A stretch of 64,000 nucleotides of DNA from contig JAUIGR010000007.1 in the NCBI GenBank assembly GCA_030430025.1, positions 1-64,000 of the forward strand, in the 5' to 3' direction. Source of the stretch: Gammaproteobacteria bacterium (GTDB taxonomy: Bacteria; Pseudomonadota; Gammaproteobacteria; Xanthomonadales; Marinicellaceae). Below the pieces are notes generated by a model that was not told the DNA's origin, did no database searches, and saw nothing but the letters and a program-made list of their open reading frames with translations. The position numbers and the translations under genes were made by a program. Below are positions 34,656-44,800 of this stretch, piece by piece (the stretch's first letter is position 1; each line of letters opens with the position of its first letter).

Positions 34656-34742
34656 GAGCTTGAAAAATTAACAAGAGAACGTATTTTACTTTGAACCATA
34701 GGGTTAATCCAAACTCAAAGCTTTTAAAAAACGGTAATATCA

Positions 34743-36074
34743 ATGAAATCACTGACTTTTGTATTTTGTGTTTTTGCTTTCAAATCTTTGATGGCCGCTT
34801 TACCAACCGCTGTTGATGGTCAGCCATTGCCGTCTTTAGCTCCAGTGTTAGAGCAAGTAACACCAGCGGTGGTGAATGTTAACACCAAGTCGGTCCAGTA
34901 TGTTCGGTCAAGAAATAATGATTTTTATTCTTGGTTTTATGGTTTGCCCAGTGCGCCTCGTGAACGAGTGACTCAGTCATTAGGCTCGGGTGTGATTATT
35001 GATGCAGTTCAAGGATTGATTTTGACTAATCACCATGTGGTCAATGATGCCGATGAAATATCTGTGGTATTGCATGATGGCCGACAGTTTGACGCGCGAC
35101 TGATAGGTTCTGATGAGGGCACTGATGTGGCAGTGATTCAGATAGAGGCTAAAGATTTGACGGCTTTACCTTTGGCAGATTCTAGTGAGTTAAGGGTCGG
35201 TGATTTTGTGGTTGCTGTGGGAAATCCTTTTGGCTTGGGACAAACCGTTACCTCTGGTATTGTCAGTGCTTTGGGACGCACCAGTTTGTCTGGTTTAGGG
35301 TATCAGAACTTTATCCAGACAGATGCTTCGATCAATCCTGGTAATTCAGGAGGTGCTTTGATCAATTTAAATGGTGAGTTGGTTGGTATCAATACAGCGA
35401 TTTTTTCACCTTCAGGTGGTAATGTGGGTATAGGCTTTGCTATTCCTTCATCTTTGGCTGAACGAATGATGAGGCAGTTAGTGGCTTATGGTACAGTGCG
35501 TCGTGGCTCACTGGGGATACAGGTTCAGGACATCACCGATCGGTTGTCTCAGGCTTTTAATATTGCAATTAATCAGGGTGTTTTGGTGACGGCTGTGGAT
35601 CCTGAGTCACCTGCAGAGCGAGCTGGTTTACAGGCCGGCGATGTGGTGACCTATATCAATGGTCAAAAAATTTCTTCCAGTAAACAATTCCAAAACTTTG
35701 AAGGTTTGATTGAGCTGGATAGTGACGTCACTGTGGGTTTTTTACGTGAAGGTAAAGAATTGCGAAAACTCACTCGTATCAGTGAAATAGATCGCAGTGA
35801 AATGAGTGGACAAGAATTACATCGTGAGTTGACAGGTTCTGTATTAATCAATTTGCCACATAAGTATCGCGAAAATTATCAAGGTGTTTTCGTTGAGTCG
35901 GTTGAACGCAGTTCATCGGCCTGGCAACTCGGTTTACGGGCCGGTGATTTGATCACCGCAGTAGATAAAAATGACATCGTCAATCTCAAGCAATTGAACA
36001 AAAGAATGGCTAAAAAAGTGGTGCTTTCTATTTATCGTAATGGCCGTTACTATCTGTTGCCGCTTTCAGATTAA
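34743..36074 (+). CDS. Periplasmic trypsin-like protease of the DegP/DegQ (HtrA) family
   Basis: A 443-residue envelope protease. A signal peptide lies at residues 1-18. The catalytic triad is visible as H98 (TNHHVV), D128 (GTDVAV) and S202 (GNSGG). Two PDZ domains follow, near residues 255-340 (GVLVTAVDPESPAERAGL) and 355-440 (VESVERSSSAWQLGL). Full length with two PDZ domains fits DegP/DegQ better than DegS. It degrades or refolds misfolded periplasmic proteins. It is monocistronic, ended by a strong terminator at 36081. Confidence 0.93.
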   Translation: MKSLTFVFCVFAFKSLMAALPTAVDGQPLPSLAPVLEQVTPAVVNVNTKSVQYVRSRNNDFYSWFYGLPSAPRERVTQSLGSGVIIDAVQGLILTNHHVVNDADEISVVLHDGRQFDARLIGSDEGTDVAVIQIEAKDLTALPLADSSELRVGDFVVAVGNPFGLGQTVTSGIVSALGRTSLSGLGYQNFIQTDASINPGNSGGALINLNGELVGINTAIFSPSGGNVGIGFAIPSSLAERMMRQLVAYGTVRRGSLGIQVQDITDRLSQAFNIAINQGVLVTAVDPESPAERAGLQAGDVVTYINGQKISSSKQFQNFEGLIELDSDVTVGFLREGKELRKLTRISEIDRSEMSGQELHRELTGSVLINLPHKYRENYQGVFVESVERSSSAWQLGLRAGDLITAVDKNDIVNLKQLNKRMAKKVVLSIYRNGRYYLLPLSD

Positions 36075-36080
36075 GTTATG

Positions 36081-36110
36081 GGCACCTCATTAAATAGAGG
36101 TGCCTTATTT
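36081..36110 (+). terminator. Intrinsic terminator after the HtrA protease gene
   Basis: GGCACCTC (36081-36088) and GAGGTGCC (36097-36104) form a perfect 8-bp GC-rich stem around an 8-base loop, followed by TTATTT. It starts 6 bases after the protease stop codon. Confidence 0.88.
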
Positions 36111-36160
36111 GATTGGTGAAATATTGAGGCTAAACCCATGTTAAAATTTTTGCTTTGTAG

Positions 36161-36724
36161 ATGGAGCAGCCAGTGAACCAACAACTTCAAACAATGATCA
36201 ATAACATGCCTGAAAAGACGGGTAAGTCATTAGAACAATGGAATCAGTTATTGTCTCAATCAGGTTTGGAAAAACATGGTGAAATCATGAAGTTGTTGAA
36301 AGATGAACATGACGTGTCTCATGGTTTTGCTAACACCATCAGTATTTTATTTCGTGAACAGTTGGCTGGGGGGCCTCCTGCAGCTGATGACTTGGTTTCA
36401 GAACAATATAAGAACAAAGCTCATTTTTTGCCCATTTATCAAAATTTGGTTGAGCGTATCCTTTCTTGGGGAAGTGACATCACCATTGCGCCAAAGAAAA
36501 CTTATGTGAGTTTAGTAAGAAACAAACAATTCGCTATTATCAAGCCATCAACCATGAAACGAATGGATATTGGTCTTAATCTAAAGGGAGAAGGTTTTAC
36601 ATCGCGTTTAGAGACCGATAAAGTCTTTGGCGGCATGTGTTCTCACCGTGTTCAAGTTGTTGATAAATCTGATATTGATGATCAACTGTTGGGATGGATA
36701 AAACAGGCTTATGAACGCAGTTGA
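36161..36724 (+). CDS. DUF4287 and DUF5655 domain protein
   Basis: A 187-residue cytoplasmic protein with no signal peptide. Residues 10-65 match DUF4287 (PEKTGKSLEQWNQLL, then LLKDEHDVSHGFAN), and residues 90-185 match DUF5655 (a conserved segment around ITIAPKKTYVSLVRNKQFAIIKP). The function of both is unknown, although DUF5655 is also found near putative nucleic-acid enzymes. The ATG at 36161 gives a few extra residues; a GTG at 36173 has GGAG seven bases upstream and may be the real start. The gene lies 50 bases after the protease terminator and is followed by the AbgT gene with 59 bases between. Confidence 0.75.
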   Translation: MEQPVNQQLQTMINNMPEKTGKSLEQWNQLLSQSGLEKHGEIMKLLKDEHDVSHGFANTISILFREQLAGGPPAADDLVSEQYKNKAHFLPIYQNLVERILSWGSDITIAPKKTYVSLVRNKQFAIIKPSTMKRMDIGLNLKGEGFTSRLETDKVFGGMCSHRVQVVDKSDIDDQLLGWIKQAYERS

Positions 36725-36783
36725 TTTGCAAAAATCACCAATTTAAGGAACAATAACTGGCTTTGTGTCAAGCGAAGTCATCT

Positions 36784-38385
36784 ATGAGCCAAAATCCACA
36801 GGCGGAATCAACGCCTCAAAAACAACAAGCCAATGGCTGGTTTTCCAAGTTTCTAGGAGTCGTTGAATGGTTAGGTAACTTGTTACCGCATCCCATCACT
36901 TTATTTGCCTTATTTTGTATTTTCATTATTTTATTCAGCGGCGTGGCTGAATTTTTTGGTATGAGTGTGCCTGATCCAAGACCGGAAGGTGCCAAAGGAA
37001 GAGAAGCAGACGGTATCATTGAGGTCATATCATTATTTTCAGCGGAAGGATTGCGACGAATTGTCACTGGTTTGGTAACCAATTTCACTGGTTTTGCACC
37101 ATTAGGTACGGTGCTCGTGGCTTTATTAGGTGTTTCGGTGGCTGAACACTCGGGTTTGCTATCCGCTGCCATGCGTTCTTTGGTTATGGGCGCTTCGAAG
37201 CGGATGGTAACGGTGACTATTGTCTTTGCCGGTGTGGTTTCCAATACAGCTTCTGAACTCGGTTATGTGGTATTAATTCCGATGGCTGCTATGATTTTCC
37301 ATTCGTTGGGTCGACATCCTTTGGCTGGCTTAGCTGCTGCATTTGCTGGTGTCTCTGCTGGTTATAGTGCCAATTTATTACTAGGAACCGTGGATCCTCT
37401 GTTATCAGGCATTACAGAAACAGCTGCCCAGATGATTGATCCTGGTTATGCAGTGGGCCCAGAGGTGAACTGGTATTTTATGTTTGTCAGTACCTTTTTG
37501 ATTGCCATCATGGGTACCTTTGTGACAGAGAAAATCGTCGAGCCAAGATTGGGTCCCTACAATGATGAAGAGGCCAGCATTGACCTGGGTGCACAAACCA
37601 TGGAGCAAATTACTGATCAGGAGCGCAAAGGGTTGCGAATGGCTGGGTTGAGCTTTTTGGTTTTGGGGGTATTATTGGCTTTAACGATTGTACCAGAGTG
37701 GGGCATTTTACGTCACCCAGAAACGGGCGAAGTAGCAGGTTCTCCTTTTTTGAAGGGTATTGTTGCCTTTATTTTCATTACTTTTGCTATTCCCGGGTTC
37801 GTTTATGGTCGTGTTGCTGGCACCATGAAAAATGATCGGGATGTGATTGATGCCATGAGTAAGAGCATGGGCACCATGGGTATGTATATCGTATTGGTGT
37901 TTTTTGCGGCTCAATTTGTGGCTTTCTTTAAGTGGACCAATCTGGGAACTGTAATGGCGGTTAAGGGCGCTGCTTTATTACAAATGATGGGTCTTGATGG
38001 GCCCATGGTGTTTGTTTTCTTTATTATGATTTGTGGTATGGTGAATTTGTCTCTTGGCAGTGCTTCTGCTCAGTGGGCAGTAACCGCACCTATTTTTGTG
38101 CCGATGTTGATGTTGATTGGCTATGCACCGGAAACCATTCAGGCTGCTTATAGAATAGGAGATTCGGTGACTAATGTCATTACGCCGATGATGAGTTATT
38201 TTGGTTTGATCCTGGCTGTGGCTTGTCGCTATAAAAAAGACTTAGGCATAGGAACGTTGATAGCAACCATGTTACCTTACAGCATCTTGTTTTTTGTCGG
38301 GTGGACACTGCTGTTCTACTTGTGGGTCTTTGTCTTTGGTTTACCGGTAGGTCCCGGGGCAGCGACTTATTACACGCCTGGCTGA
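36784..38385 (+). CDS. AbgT-family transporter
   Basis: A 533-residue inner-membrane permease with about eleven hydrophobic segments. The opening WLGNLLPHPITLFALF and the mid-protein NTASELGYVVLIPMAAMIF and AGYSANLLLGTVDPLLSGI are hallmarks of the AbgT family, whose members take up p-aminobenzoyl-glutamate or export sulfonamides. The start is taken at 36784, since the upstream extension would begin with TTG. Other known AbgT partners (AbgA/AbgB amidohydrolases) are absent. Confidence 0.92.
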   Translation: MSQNPQAESTPQKQQANGWFSKFLGVVEWLGNLLPHPITLFALFCIFIILFSGVAEFFGMSVPDPRPEGAKGREADGIIEVISLFSAEGLRRIVTGLVTNFTGFAPLGTVLVALLGVSVAEHSGLLSAAMRSLVMGASKRMVTVTIVFAGVVSNTASELGYVVLIPMAAMIFHSLGRHPLAGLAAAFAGVSAGYSANLLLGTVDPLLSGITETAAQMIDPGYAVGPEVNWYFMFVSTFLIAIMGTFVTEKIVEPRLGPYNDEEASIDLGAQTMEQITDQERKGLRMAGLSFLVLGVLLALTIVPEWGILRHPETGEVAGSPFLKGIVAFIFITFAIPGFVYGRVAGTMKNDRDVIDAMSKSMGTMGMYIVLVFFAAQFVAFFKWTNLGTVMAVKGAALLQMMGLDGPMVFVFFIMICGMVNLSLGSASAQWAVTAPIFVPMLMLIGYAPETIQAAYRIGDSVTNVITPMMSYFGLILAVACRYKKDLGIGTLIATMLPYSILFFVGWTLLFYLWVFVFGLPVGPGAATYYTPG

Positions 38386-38389
38386 TTAA

Positions 38390-38404
38390 TAGAGGTACCC
38401 TCTA
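38390..38404. terminator. Small perfect hairpin between abgT-like and the convergent transglutaminase-like gene
   Basis: TAGAGG (38390-38395) pairs with CCTCTA (38399-38404) around three bases, 5 bases after the transporter stop. The T-rich tail is weak (TAAGCTTATTTC). It could end transcription from either side. Confidence 0.4.
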
Positions 38405-38441
38405 TAAGCTTATTTCAGGGTAAGGTGAGGTGATCAACACT

Positions 38442-39239
38442 CTATTTCTGAAACCATTGCAGAGCACGAGAGATTAAAGACCCACCAAATTTTCTAGACA
38501 GTCTATTGCGACGCTCTTGTAAAGTTTGTGAAGATTCAGCACCATATTTTTTGGCTTGGCTTAGCATCATAATAACCATTTTCTTGGGTATAGGATGACT
38601 CAATGAGATGTCCTTGCGACTGTATGGATATATGGTTTTTTGCTTATAAGGGTCAAATTCTGTAGTACCTAATGTTGCCTTTGGGCTCAGATAAATTTGA
38701 GAAGTAGGAATAACAATGCGAACAGGATCACCTGAATTGCCTTTCGCAGTCCAAACGGCAACAGTATGATTCCAGGTAGGCCAAAAGAGCCCAACGTTCT
38801 TCACCCCCAAACCTCTGGCGATGAAAGCAAACATAGCTGAGAGCTCGTCACATTCAGCAACAGCTGTGGGTTGTGCAATCTCTTCTGTTTGATATTGAGG
38901 ATCAAGCAGGGTACTCCATTGTTTCCAGATGGAGTCAGAGTTTGGTTCTTTGTCAGTTACTGCCCAACGTATCTGCCATAGCCCTGAATCACGTGTGGCT
39001 TCAAAAGCTAATCTGACTCGGACAAAATCGTGATAGTTCTCTTTATCATCACTGATGTTGTGCGTTTTTTTGAGTACCAAAAATTCCTGTTTGACTACAT
39101 CAGAAGGTTCCATATATTTTGTGGCAATCTCTTCTAATCCATGGAGCAAGTCCTGATAAGTCAAGTAATCAGAATCATTTTGGGCAAAAAGTATATTTGA
39201 AGTAAATAACAACCAGTTCAAGGTTAAGAAAATTTTCAT
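38442..39239 (-). CDS. Exported transglutaminase-like cysteine protein
   Basis: A 265-residue protein with a signal peptide at residues 1-19. The core AVAECDELSAMFAFIARGLGVKN supplies a candidate nucleophile cysteine on a helix, and WNHTVAVWT supplies the histidine, spaced as in the transglutaminase-like superfamily. The third, acidic residue is not certain. Family members in bacteria often cleave or cross-link peptides in the cell envelope. The basic C-terminal tail (RRNRLSRKFGGSLISRALQ) is unusual. It is last in a three-gene minus-strand set with a lytic transglycosylase and a small exported protein. Confidence 0.65.
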   Translation of the reverse strand: MKIFLTLNWLLFTSNILFAQNDSDYLTYQDLLHGLEEIATKYMEPSDVVKQEFLVLKKTHNISDDKENYHDFVRVRLAFEATRDSGLWQIRWAVTDKEPNSDSIWKQWSTLLDPQYQTEEIAQPTAVAECDELSAMFAFIARGLGVKNVGLFWPTWNHTVAVWTAKGNSGDPVRIVIPTSQIYLSPKATLGTTEFDPYKQKTIYPYSRKDISLSHPIPKKMVIMMLSQAKKYGAESSQTLQERRNRLSRKFGGSLISRALQWFQK

Positions 39240-39261
39240 TGATTGACCGCATTAATTGGGT

Positions 39262-39867
39262 TTATTTGTAAGAACACATTGGCATTGATTGGGTAAACAC
39301 TTTGATTTGCTCAAGTTCAGATCGACCTTTTCGTAAGACTGACCAATACCTTGCACCGCCTAAATGAGTACTCAGCTTGCCTGATATAACCTGGTCCTGG
39401 TTGACCCAATAATCGAGTATTTTTATCGCACATTCGATATTGTTTTTAGCATCATGTAATTCCATTTCATTTTTAATATCACAGCTATACCTTTTTTGGT
39501 TTGCACTTTCTATCGATAATTGAGCCAACCCTCGGCTTATCACTGCATTACCATGACCATCGAAAAAACGTTCAGTATAAGTAAGATGGGTGTTGAACTG
39601 GCTTTCATGCTTAACAATCGCTGATAACAATCCTACCCAAAACTGAATACGGTGTATTTGTGATAGTTTTGGGTAGGTTGGACAAAAGTTCATTATGTCA
39701 TCGGGGACTTGACGATAGAGGTTGGTTTGTTTAATGGTATCTTCTGCTGTGTTTGTCCATTGCCTACCGCTATCATTTACCGACCATGCTGCATACTTGA
39801 GTTGACCTTTTGATGCACAACCAGAGATCAGTGATAGCAAGAGTAACAGCCGTATTTTAAAACCCAT
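39262..39867 (-). CDS. Lipoprotein with lytic transglycosylase (SLT) domain
   Basis: A 201-residue protein. The lipobox LISGC is at about residues 12-16. The SLT-like core has the catalytic glutamate in IVKHESQFNT, then SRGLAQLSIESANQ and the later CAIKILDYWV segment, matching the goose-lysozyme-like fold of lytic transglycosylases. It would cleave peptidoglycan between MurNAc and GlcNAc while anchored in a membrane. I start at the ATG at 39867; an in-frame TTG 12 bases upstream would only lengthen the N-terminus. It is the middle gene of the set 40178-38442. Confidence 0.75.
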   Translation of the reverse strand: MGFKIRLLLLLSLISGCASKGQLKYAAWSVNDSGRQWTNTAEDTIKQTNLYRQVPDDIMNFCPTYPKLSQIHRIQFWVGLLSAIVKHESQFNTHLTYTERFFDGHGNAVISRGLAQLSIESANQKRYSCDIKNEMELHDAKNNIECAIKILDYWVNQDQVISGKLSTHLGGARYWSVLRKGRSELEQIKVFTQSMPMCSYK

Positions 39868-39899
39868 CAGTATGTGCAAGGGTTAATTGCTAGTTACTA

Positions 39900-40178
39900 T
39901 TAATTGTTTTTTGATGTGGCGGGTATAACCAATTGCTTCATCTGAGCGGTGTTTAGCCAAATTTGTTCGTTGTGATTTTCGAATGAACGTTCAAAAAGTA
40001 CCCAGCCAGATTTCTTATCGACTTCAATAACAGTGAGTTTAACCTTTATGCCTCTGTATGAGTCAAATGACATACCAAGTTCTTCATAAAATACTTGACC
40101 TTTCTTAAGAAAAGTAGGTGAGTCTGCGATAACAAGGCCAGAAAATAGTAACAAGATGAGTGCCGAAAGTTTAGTCAT
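39900..40178 (-). CDS. Small exported protein of unknown function
   Basis: A 92-residue protein with a signal peptide at residues 1-18 (ALILLLFSGLVIA). The 70-residue mature part is beta-rich with alternating charged and hydrophobic residues, could be an SH3-like small barrel, and has no cysteine. It is preceded by a Shine-Dalgarno-like AAGGAG (on the minus strand before the ATG) and followed by the transglycosylase after 32 bases. It is thus the first gene of a three-gene set of exported proteins. Confidence 0.6.
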   Translation of the reverse strand: MTKLSALILLLFSGLVIADSPTFLKKGQVFYEELGMSFDSYRGIKVKLTVIEVDKKSGWVLFERSFENHNEQIWLNTAQMKQLVIPATSKNN

Positions 40179-40373
40179 GATTAGCTCCTTATAACAGTTG
40201 CGGATAAATGGCTCTAGCTTATATAGTCATCATTGAAGATTGGCTGAATCAATGCGCAGTAAAAGTGTGAACAGTCTCCCAATTTTTGCAGAAAGTGTAA
40301 AAGAAATGAACTTCTTTTCCGTTAATTAACGATGGTCTTGGTGTTCTTTTATAAATATTTGAGGCGTTATACC

Positions 40374-41675
40374 ATGAGAATACCATTACAACTGTCTTTG
40401 TGTCTGCTGTTAACATCATTCAGTCTACAGTCCTTGGCCGGAACTTTTCAAGGTTCAGGTTTTGGTCCGATTCCTGATGGTCCTGACGGTTGTGGTGAGA
40501 TAGGCGAACCACTGGCCATCACTTTTGAGGTGCATAATATGAATCCAGTAGTGACGGTAGAGGTTGACATGGAAATTTCACATGATTGGATGGGAGATGT
40601 GATTGCTGTTTTAGTTGCTCCGAATGACGATTCACATTTGTTATTTGGTGTTACAGGGGCAGCTGAAGGTACGTGTGATGTAGACGATTCTAACTTAAAT
40701 GGACTTTACAAATTCACTGATGATGTTAATAATGGCCCGGATGATTTGAGTTGGTGGCAGTGGGCGGATAATCTAAGTGGAGGTGGAACTATGCCCAGTG
40801 GATCTTATCAGACCACATCGATGGGGGGATTTGTTAATGCTGGAAACATTACATTGATGAATGATGCTTTTAGTGGGGTAACAGATCCTAACGGTACTTG
40901 GACTTTATTGGTTTATGATCATTGGGTTAATGTCACTGGCGAAGTCACTGATGCCTCATTAATCATCAATGGTGCAGGCGGTCAGATCAGCGATGGCAGT
41001 GCCGTATATGGTGTCGGAACAACTGGAGGTGGCAATATCCTGCAAAGTGATATAGATTATTTATTTGCAGATCGCTGGTTTTATCGATTGGACAGTGACA
41101 CCAAAGAGTATGTTTTTCCTGTGCCCAATGAAACGAGCTACAGTGGAGATACTGCTACTTTGAGTTGGGATGATGTTGATGGTAAAGGATTCAGTGCTGA
41201 ACTGACTCACGTGATTGACCAGAGTGGATTGCCGCCTGAGCAGGCGACCCTGACAAGCACCATGACAATAGTGAACTTAAATCAACAAGGTATAGAGCTC
41301 AATTTATTTCACTATACTGATTTTGACATGAGTATTGGAGATACAGGTTCTTTGATCGAATTTCCCAGTCATCTAGAGCAAGTGGGTGGTGATTATCAGG
41401 CAGAATTTCGTGCAGGAGGCAATGTAAACTACCAAATAGGCAATGTCGAAACTGTAGCTGTTCCACTTACCGATGAAAACATTAATGACCTCACCAATGC
41501 GGCCGCACAATTTGGACCTGATGATATACGTATGGCGTTTCAATGGCAAGATGTATCGGTATCACCAGGGATCGGTTATCAAGTACAGACAACAAGGTCC
41601 ATAGGGGGTGCGACAGCACCTGTTCCTGCAGATCCTGTATTCAGTGACCTGATCTTTGCCGATGATTTTGAGTGA
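40374..41675 (+). CDS. Secreted protein with proprotein-convertase P domain and C-terminal DDFE tag
   Basis: A 433-residue exported protein with a signal peptide (residues 1-23, ending LAG). Residues about 40-200 form a jelly-roll P domain as found after subtilisin-like proteases (ISHDWMGDVIAVLVAP, later DPNGTWTLLVYD), here without a protease. The second half is beta-rich and unrecognised. The end SDLIFADDFE matches those of the proteins at 1967 and 17778. I start at 40374, with GAGG nine bases upstream; the longer frame from 40332 would hide the signal peptide. It converges with the TonB-receptor operon. Confidence 0.78.
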   Translation: MRIPLQLSLCLLLTSFSLQSLAGTFQGSGFGPIPDGPDGCGEIGEPLAITFEVHNMNPVVTVEVDMEISHDWMGDVIAVLVAPNDDSHLLFGVTGAAEGTCDVDDSNLNGLYKFTDDVNNGPDDLSWWQWADNLSGGGTMPSGSYQTTSMGGFVNAGNITLMNDAFSGVTDPNGTWTLLVYDHWVNVTGEVTDASLIINGAGGQISDGSAVYGVGTTGGGNILQSDIDYLFADRWFYRLDSDTKEYVFPVPNETSYSGDTATLSWDDVDGKGFSAELTHVIDQSGLPPEQATLTSTMTIVNLNQQGIELNLFHYTDFDMSIGDTGSLIEFPSHLEQVGGDYQAEFRAGGNVNYQIGNVETVAVPLTDENINDLTNAAAQFGPDDIRMAFQWQDVSVSPGIGYQVQTTRSIGGATAPVPADPVFSDLIFADDFE

Positions 41676-41689
41676 TTAGGTTTTTAATG

Positions 41690-41731
41690 AGTCAGTCCTG
41701 AAAAGTCCATTTTTTCTTTTTCAGGTGCGAT
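41690..41731. repeat. Minimal derivative of family A: both ends, no middle
   Basis: AGTCAGTCCTGAAAAGTCC (41690 on) is the left end of family A and TTTTTCAGGTGCGA (about 41717-41730) is its right end, directly joined by about eight bases. The two form a CTGAAAA/TTTTTCAG hairpin with T-rich flank. This is an internal-deletion product, and it may double as a terminator for the P-domain gene. Confidence 0.6.
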
Positions 41732-41753
41732 TTATTAAGAACAATGGCTCAGT

Positions 41754-41786
41754 AAAAGGACCAAAAACCCATGCTTTGGTCCTTTT
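41754..41786. terminator. Bidirectional terminator between convergent genes
   Basis: AAAAGGACCAAA (41754-41765) and TTTGGTCCTTTT (41775-41786) form a perfect 12-bp stem around a 9-base loop, with A-run and T-run ends, so it can stop transcription from both the P-domain gene and the TonB operon. Confidence 0.88.
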
Positions 41787-41871
41787 CATCTAAAAATCAA
41801 GGCTATTCAAATAGTTCGAAGCATAGCGATTAAAAGTCTTATTTTTTTAAGCCAAGCATATACTGGATGCT

Positions 41872-44800
41872 TTAAAAGAAATCATAAGAAACTCCCAAAC
41901 CAAAAGACCGTCCTTTTGTGTATTGACGCGTTATTTCACCCCCTTGTAAAAATTCGACGTCATCATCAAGCAGGTTTTTTGCTTTGAAACTGATTTTCCA
42001 GCGGTCATGGATTTTGTGACTATAAACAAAATCCAGTTGGCGAAAGGGTTGTTCATAGACATCTGGTGACCCAGAAGTGCCCGCTTCAGAGATTCGTTCG
42101 CCAAAGACATTGAATAACAAAGATGCACTGATACCGCGGTCTTTATTGTCATAGCCAAACTGGAAATTAGCCACATAAGGGGACTGGCCTTGCAGTGGTC
42201 GGGTGTTGTTTGTTTGTGATCCTGGGCGGTCTGTACTCAGAGTGATCTCTGACTCAATGTGAGCCAAGTTGGTGCTGATATAAAAATCTGACCAGGTGTC
42301 ACGGATGAATGATAAATCTTTGTAGAACTCCAGTTCTACGCCTTGGTTTTCTGCAAAATCTGCATTCTCAAAACTGATGATACCAGAGGCACCAGGGAGA
42401 ATAATCATCTCAATCGGGTTGATGAATTTTTTATAAAAGAAACTGAGGGAAACAAATTCACCAGCAGAAAAGTACAAATCCCAACGAACATCATAGTGTT
42501 TGATTTTACCCACTTGCAAATCTGGATTACCGATGACGTTGCGGTTGAATACAGGGTCCTTGAATTGAGCTGGTGATAGCTCTTTAAAATCAGGTCGTGC
42601 AGCAGTTTCTGAATAATTAATCCTGAATTGGTGGTCATTCCATATCCAGGTACCTGAGAAGGCTGGGAAGTAATCACTGTCAGTTAGGCCAGCCACTACC
42701 GGACTTTGGTCAGGGTCAAACAACTGAAATGTCGTGACTGTCTGGTCAAACTGCTCCTCACGAACACCCGCAGTGAATCTTAAATTTTCTTTGAACGCAT
42801 AGTCTAAACTAAAATAACTGGCCTTTATGTCCAGTGCTGCATCATAGTTATCGGTTGCTCGAGTAACTTCTATCAATTGATAGCCGTTGGGTGCGATGTA
42901 ATCAGGGTTAAGAATCTGACTGAGTGGGTCAGAACTGTCTGCTTCGTTAGTTAATGAGCCTCGGTCCTCAAAAACGAAACGTCGAATCTCAGAATCCCGG
43001 TCTTTATTGACCCAGTTTTGACCGAAGTTAAACAACAAGTCATGGTTCGTTCCAAAACTCAATGGCCAAGACAGATCATAGCGTATGTTTTTACTTAAGT
43101 CCTGCAAAGTTCGCCAAACCCTGGAGTTTGAATCGTTTCTTGTTGAAAACACAAAGCGGCCTTCATCAGTTTGGTCATAACGGTATATGCGGTTATCCGG
43201 CTCGTCAAAATTGGCCTCTGAATCAGTGTATTGCCACTTGAATTTTAAGTCTCTTAAGATGGGATAAGTGTGTTCTCCGGCAAGCTGAAATGAAGCCAGA
43301 TCACGTTCAGTCCATTTCAGTTCATAAATGCGTCTGGAGTTACCCAGATCTTCATTAAAACCTTCAGCAATTTCATTGAAATTTTCAGTACTGCGCAGCC
43401 ACATCAGGTTAGCGGAAACTTGATTTTGTTCATTAAATTGAGCGCCTAATGTGGTAAATAATGAGGCGTTGATATTTCGTTTAGTGGTGTCGGAAAGCTC
43501 TTCTGATTCCACCACCAGGTTTTCTCCTGATGATACATAAGAACGCCTGAGTTCATTGCGATTTTCGTAATCGCTGCCATACTCCAAAGCCGAAGAAAAG
43601 CCCAATAGAACACCATTGTCTAATTCGAAACGCATACCACCTGCTAAATCAAAACCGAGATTTGGATCAATTTGACTGTAACGCAGATCATAAGCACTGT
43701 TCAGAGATTCTCCGATGCTCTCCAGCTCTTCTGGTGTATAGCCGCCTGTAAAAAATGGGTTAGTAGGACGTAACTGTGTGTCACCTTCTGTCGCTTCGAT
43801 CAATGCCCGCGGCATGCTGCGAGTACCATCATCAAAACCAGTCCAATCACGACTACCGGCATTACCTTTCAACCCCTCTTTGCCAGTGGTTTGTTCATTG
43901 TGACCATAAGATATACCGATACCCAAGAAATTGTCATCAGGAACTGAAATGGTTTCCAATATGACTGAACCGCCACCAAACTCAGCAGGTAAAGAAGCGT
44001 TGTATCCTTTCTGTACTTCAATACTTTGGATGATGCCGGTAGGAAATAAATCCAGAGGAACCACCCGCCTGGTTGGATCAGGGCTGGGCATGTTGGCACC
44101 ATTGAGCAAAGTACTTGAATAACGTTCACCTAAGCCACGAATGAAAATAAATTTGCCATCAACCAGCGTCAATCCAGTCACCCTTTTTAAAGCGCCGGCT
44201 GCATCGGAATCACCTGATTTAGAAATTTGTTCCATGCTCAAGTAGTTGGCCACCGAGTTGTTAGAGCGACGTTCTTCTAAAACCGAGGCCAGTGACCCTT
44301 CAATATAAGGTTCAACGACAACAAACTCTGGTAATTCAGACCCTGCTGGTGTCAGCTCAATGTTCAACTTCGTGCCCTCAATACTGGTAATAGCGACATT
44401 GCTTTTGATTTGGCTATTAAATTGGGCATGTAGCACTGAAATGTTGTAAGTACCAGCTGGCAATTCAGTGACAAATTGACCCGATTCATCTGTAACTAAA
44501 TGATTTGGCTGCCCGCTGATAAAAACCTTGGCTTTAGCTACACCTTGTTGATTCTCTGCAGAAATGACCTGTCCGTTGAAGGGAACCATTTGGCTGTGTT
44601 TATTGTTTCCTTCACTGGAGTTTTGCTGCTCGATAGAACCTGGATCAATAGAAGACTCTGTATCAACCAGAGGTGCTTCGCCTTTGACCTTAAAGTCCAC
44701 TAATACCTGAACGATTTCTCCAGCTCTGAGGATGATGTTGTGTTGATAAAGAACTTCGCGCTCAGACTTCATCGTCAGATCATGTTGGCCCGGTAATAAA

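Noticed and set aside
36816-37244. A 142-codon frame antisense to the AbgT-family gene
   Set aside because: The coding-strand protein is a clear full-length transporter, and the antisense protein has no recognisable features.
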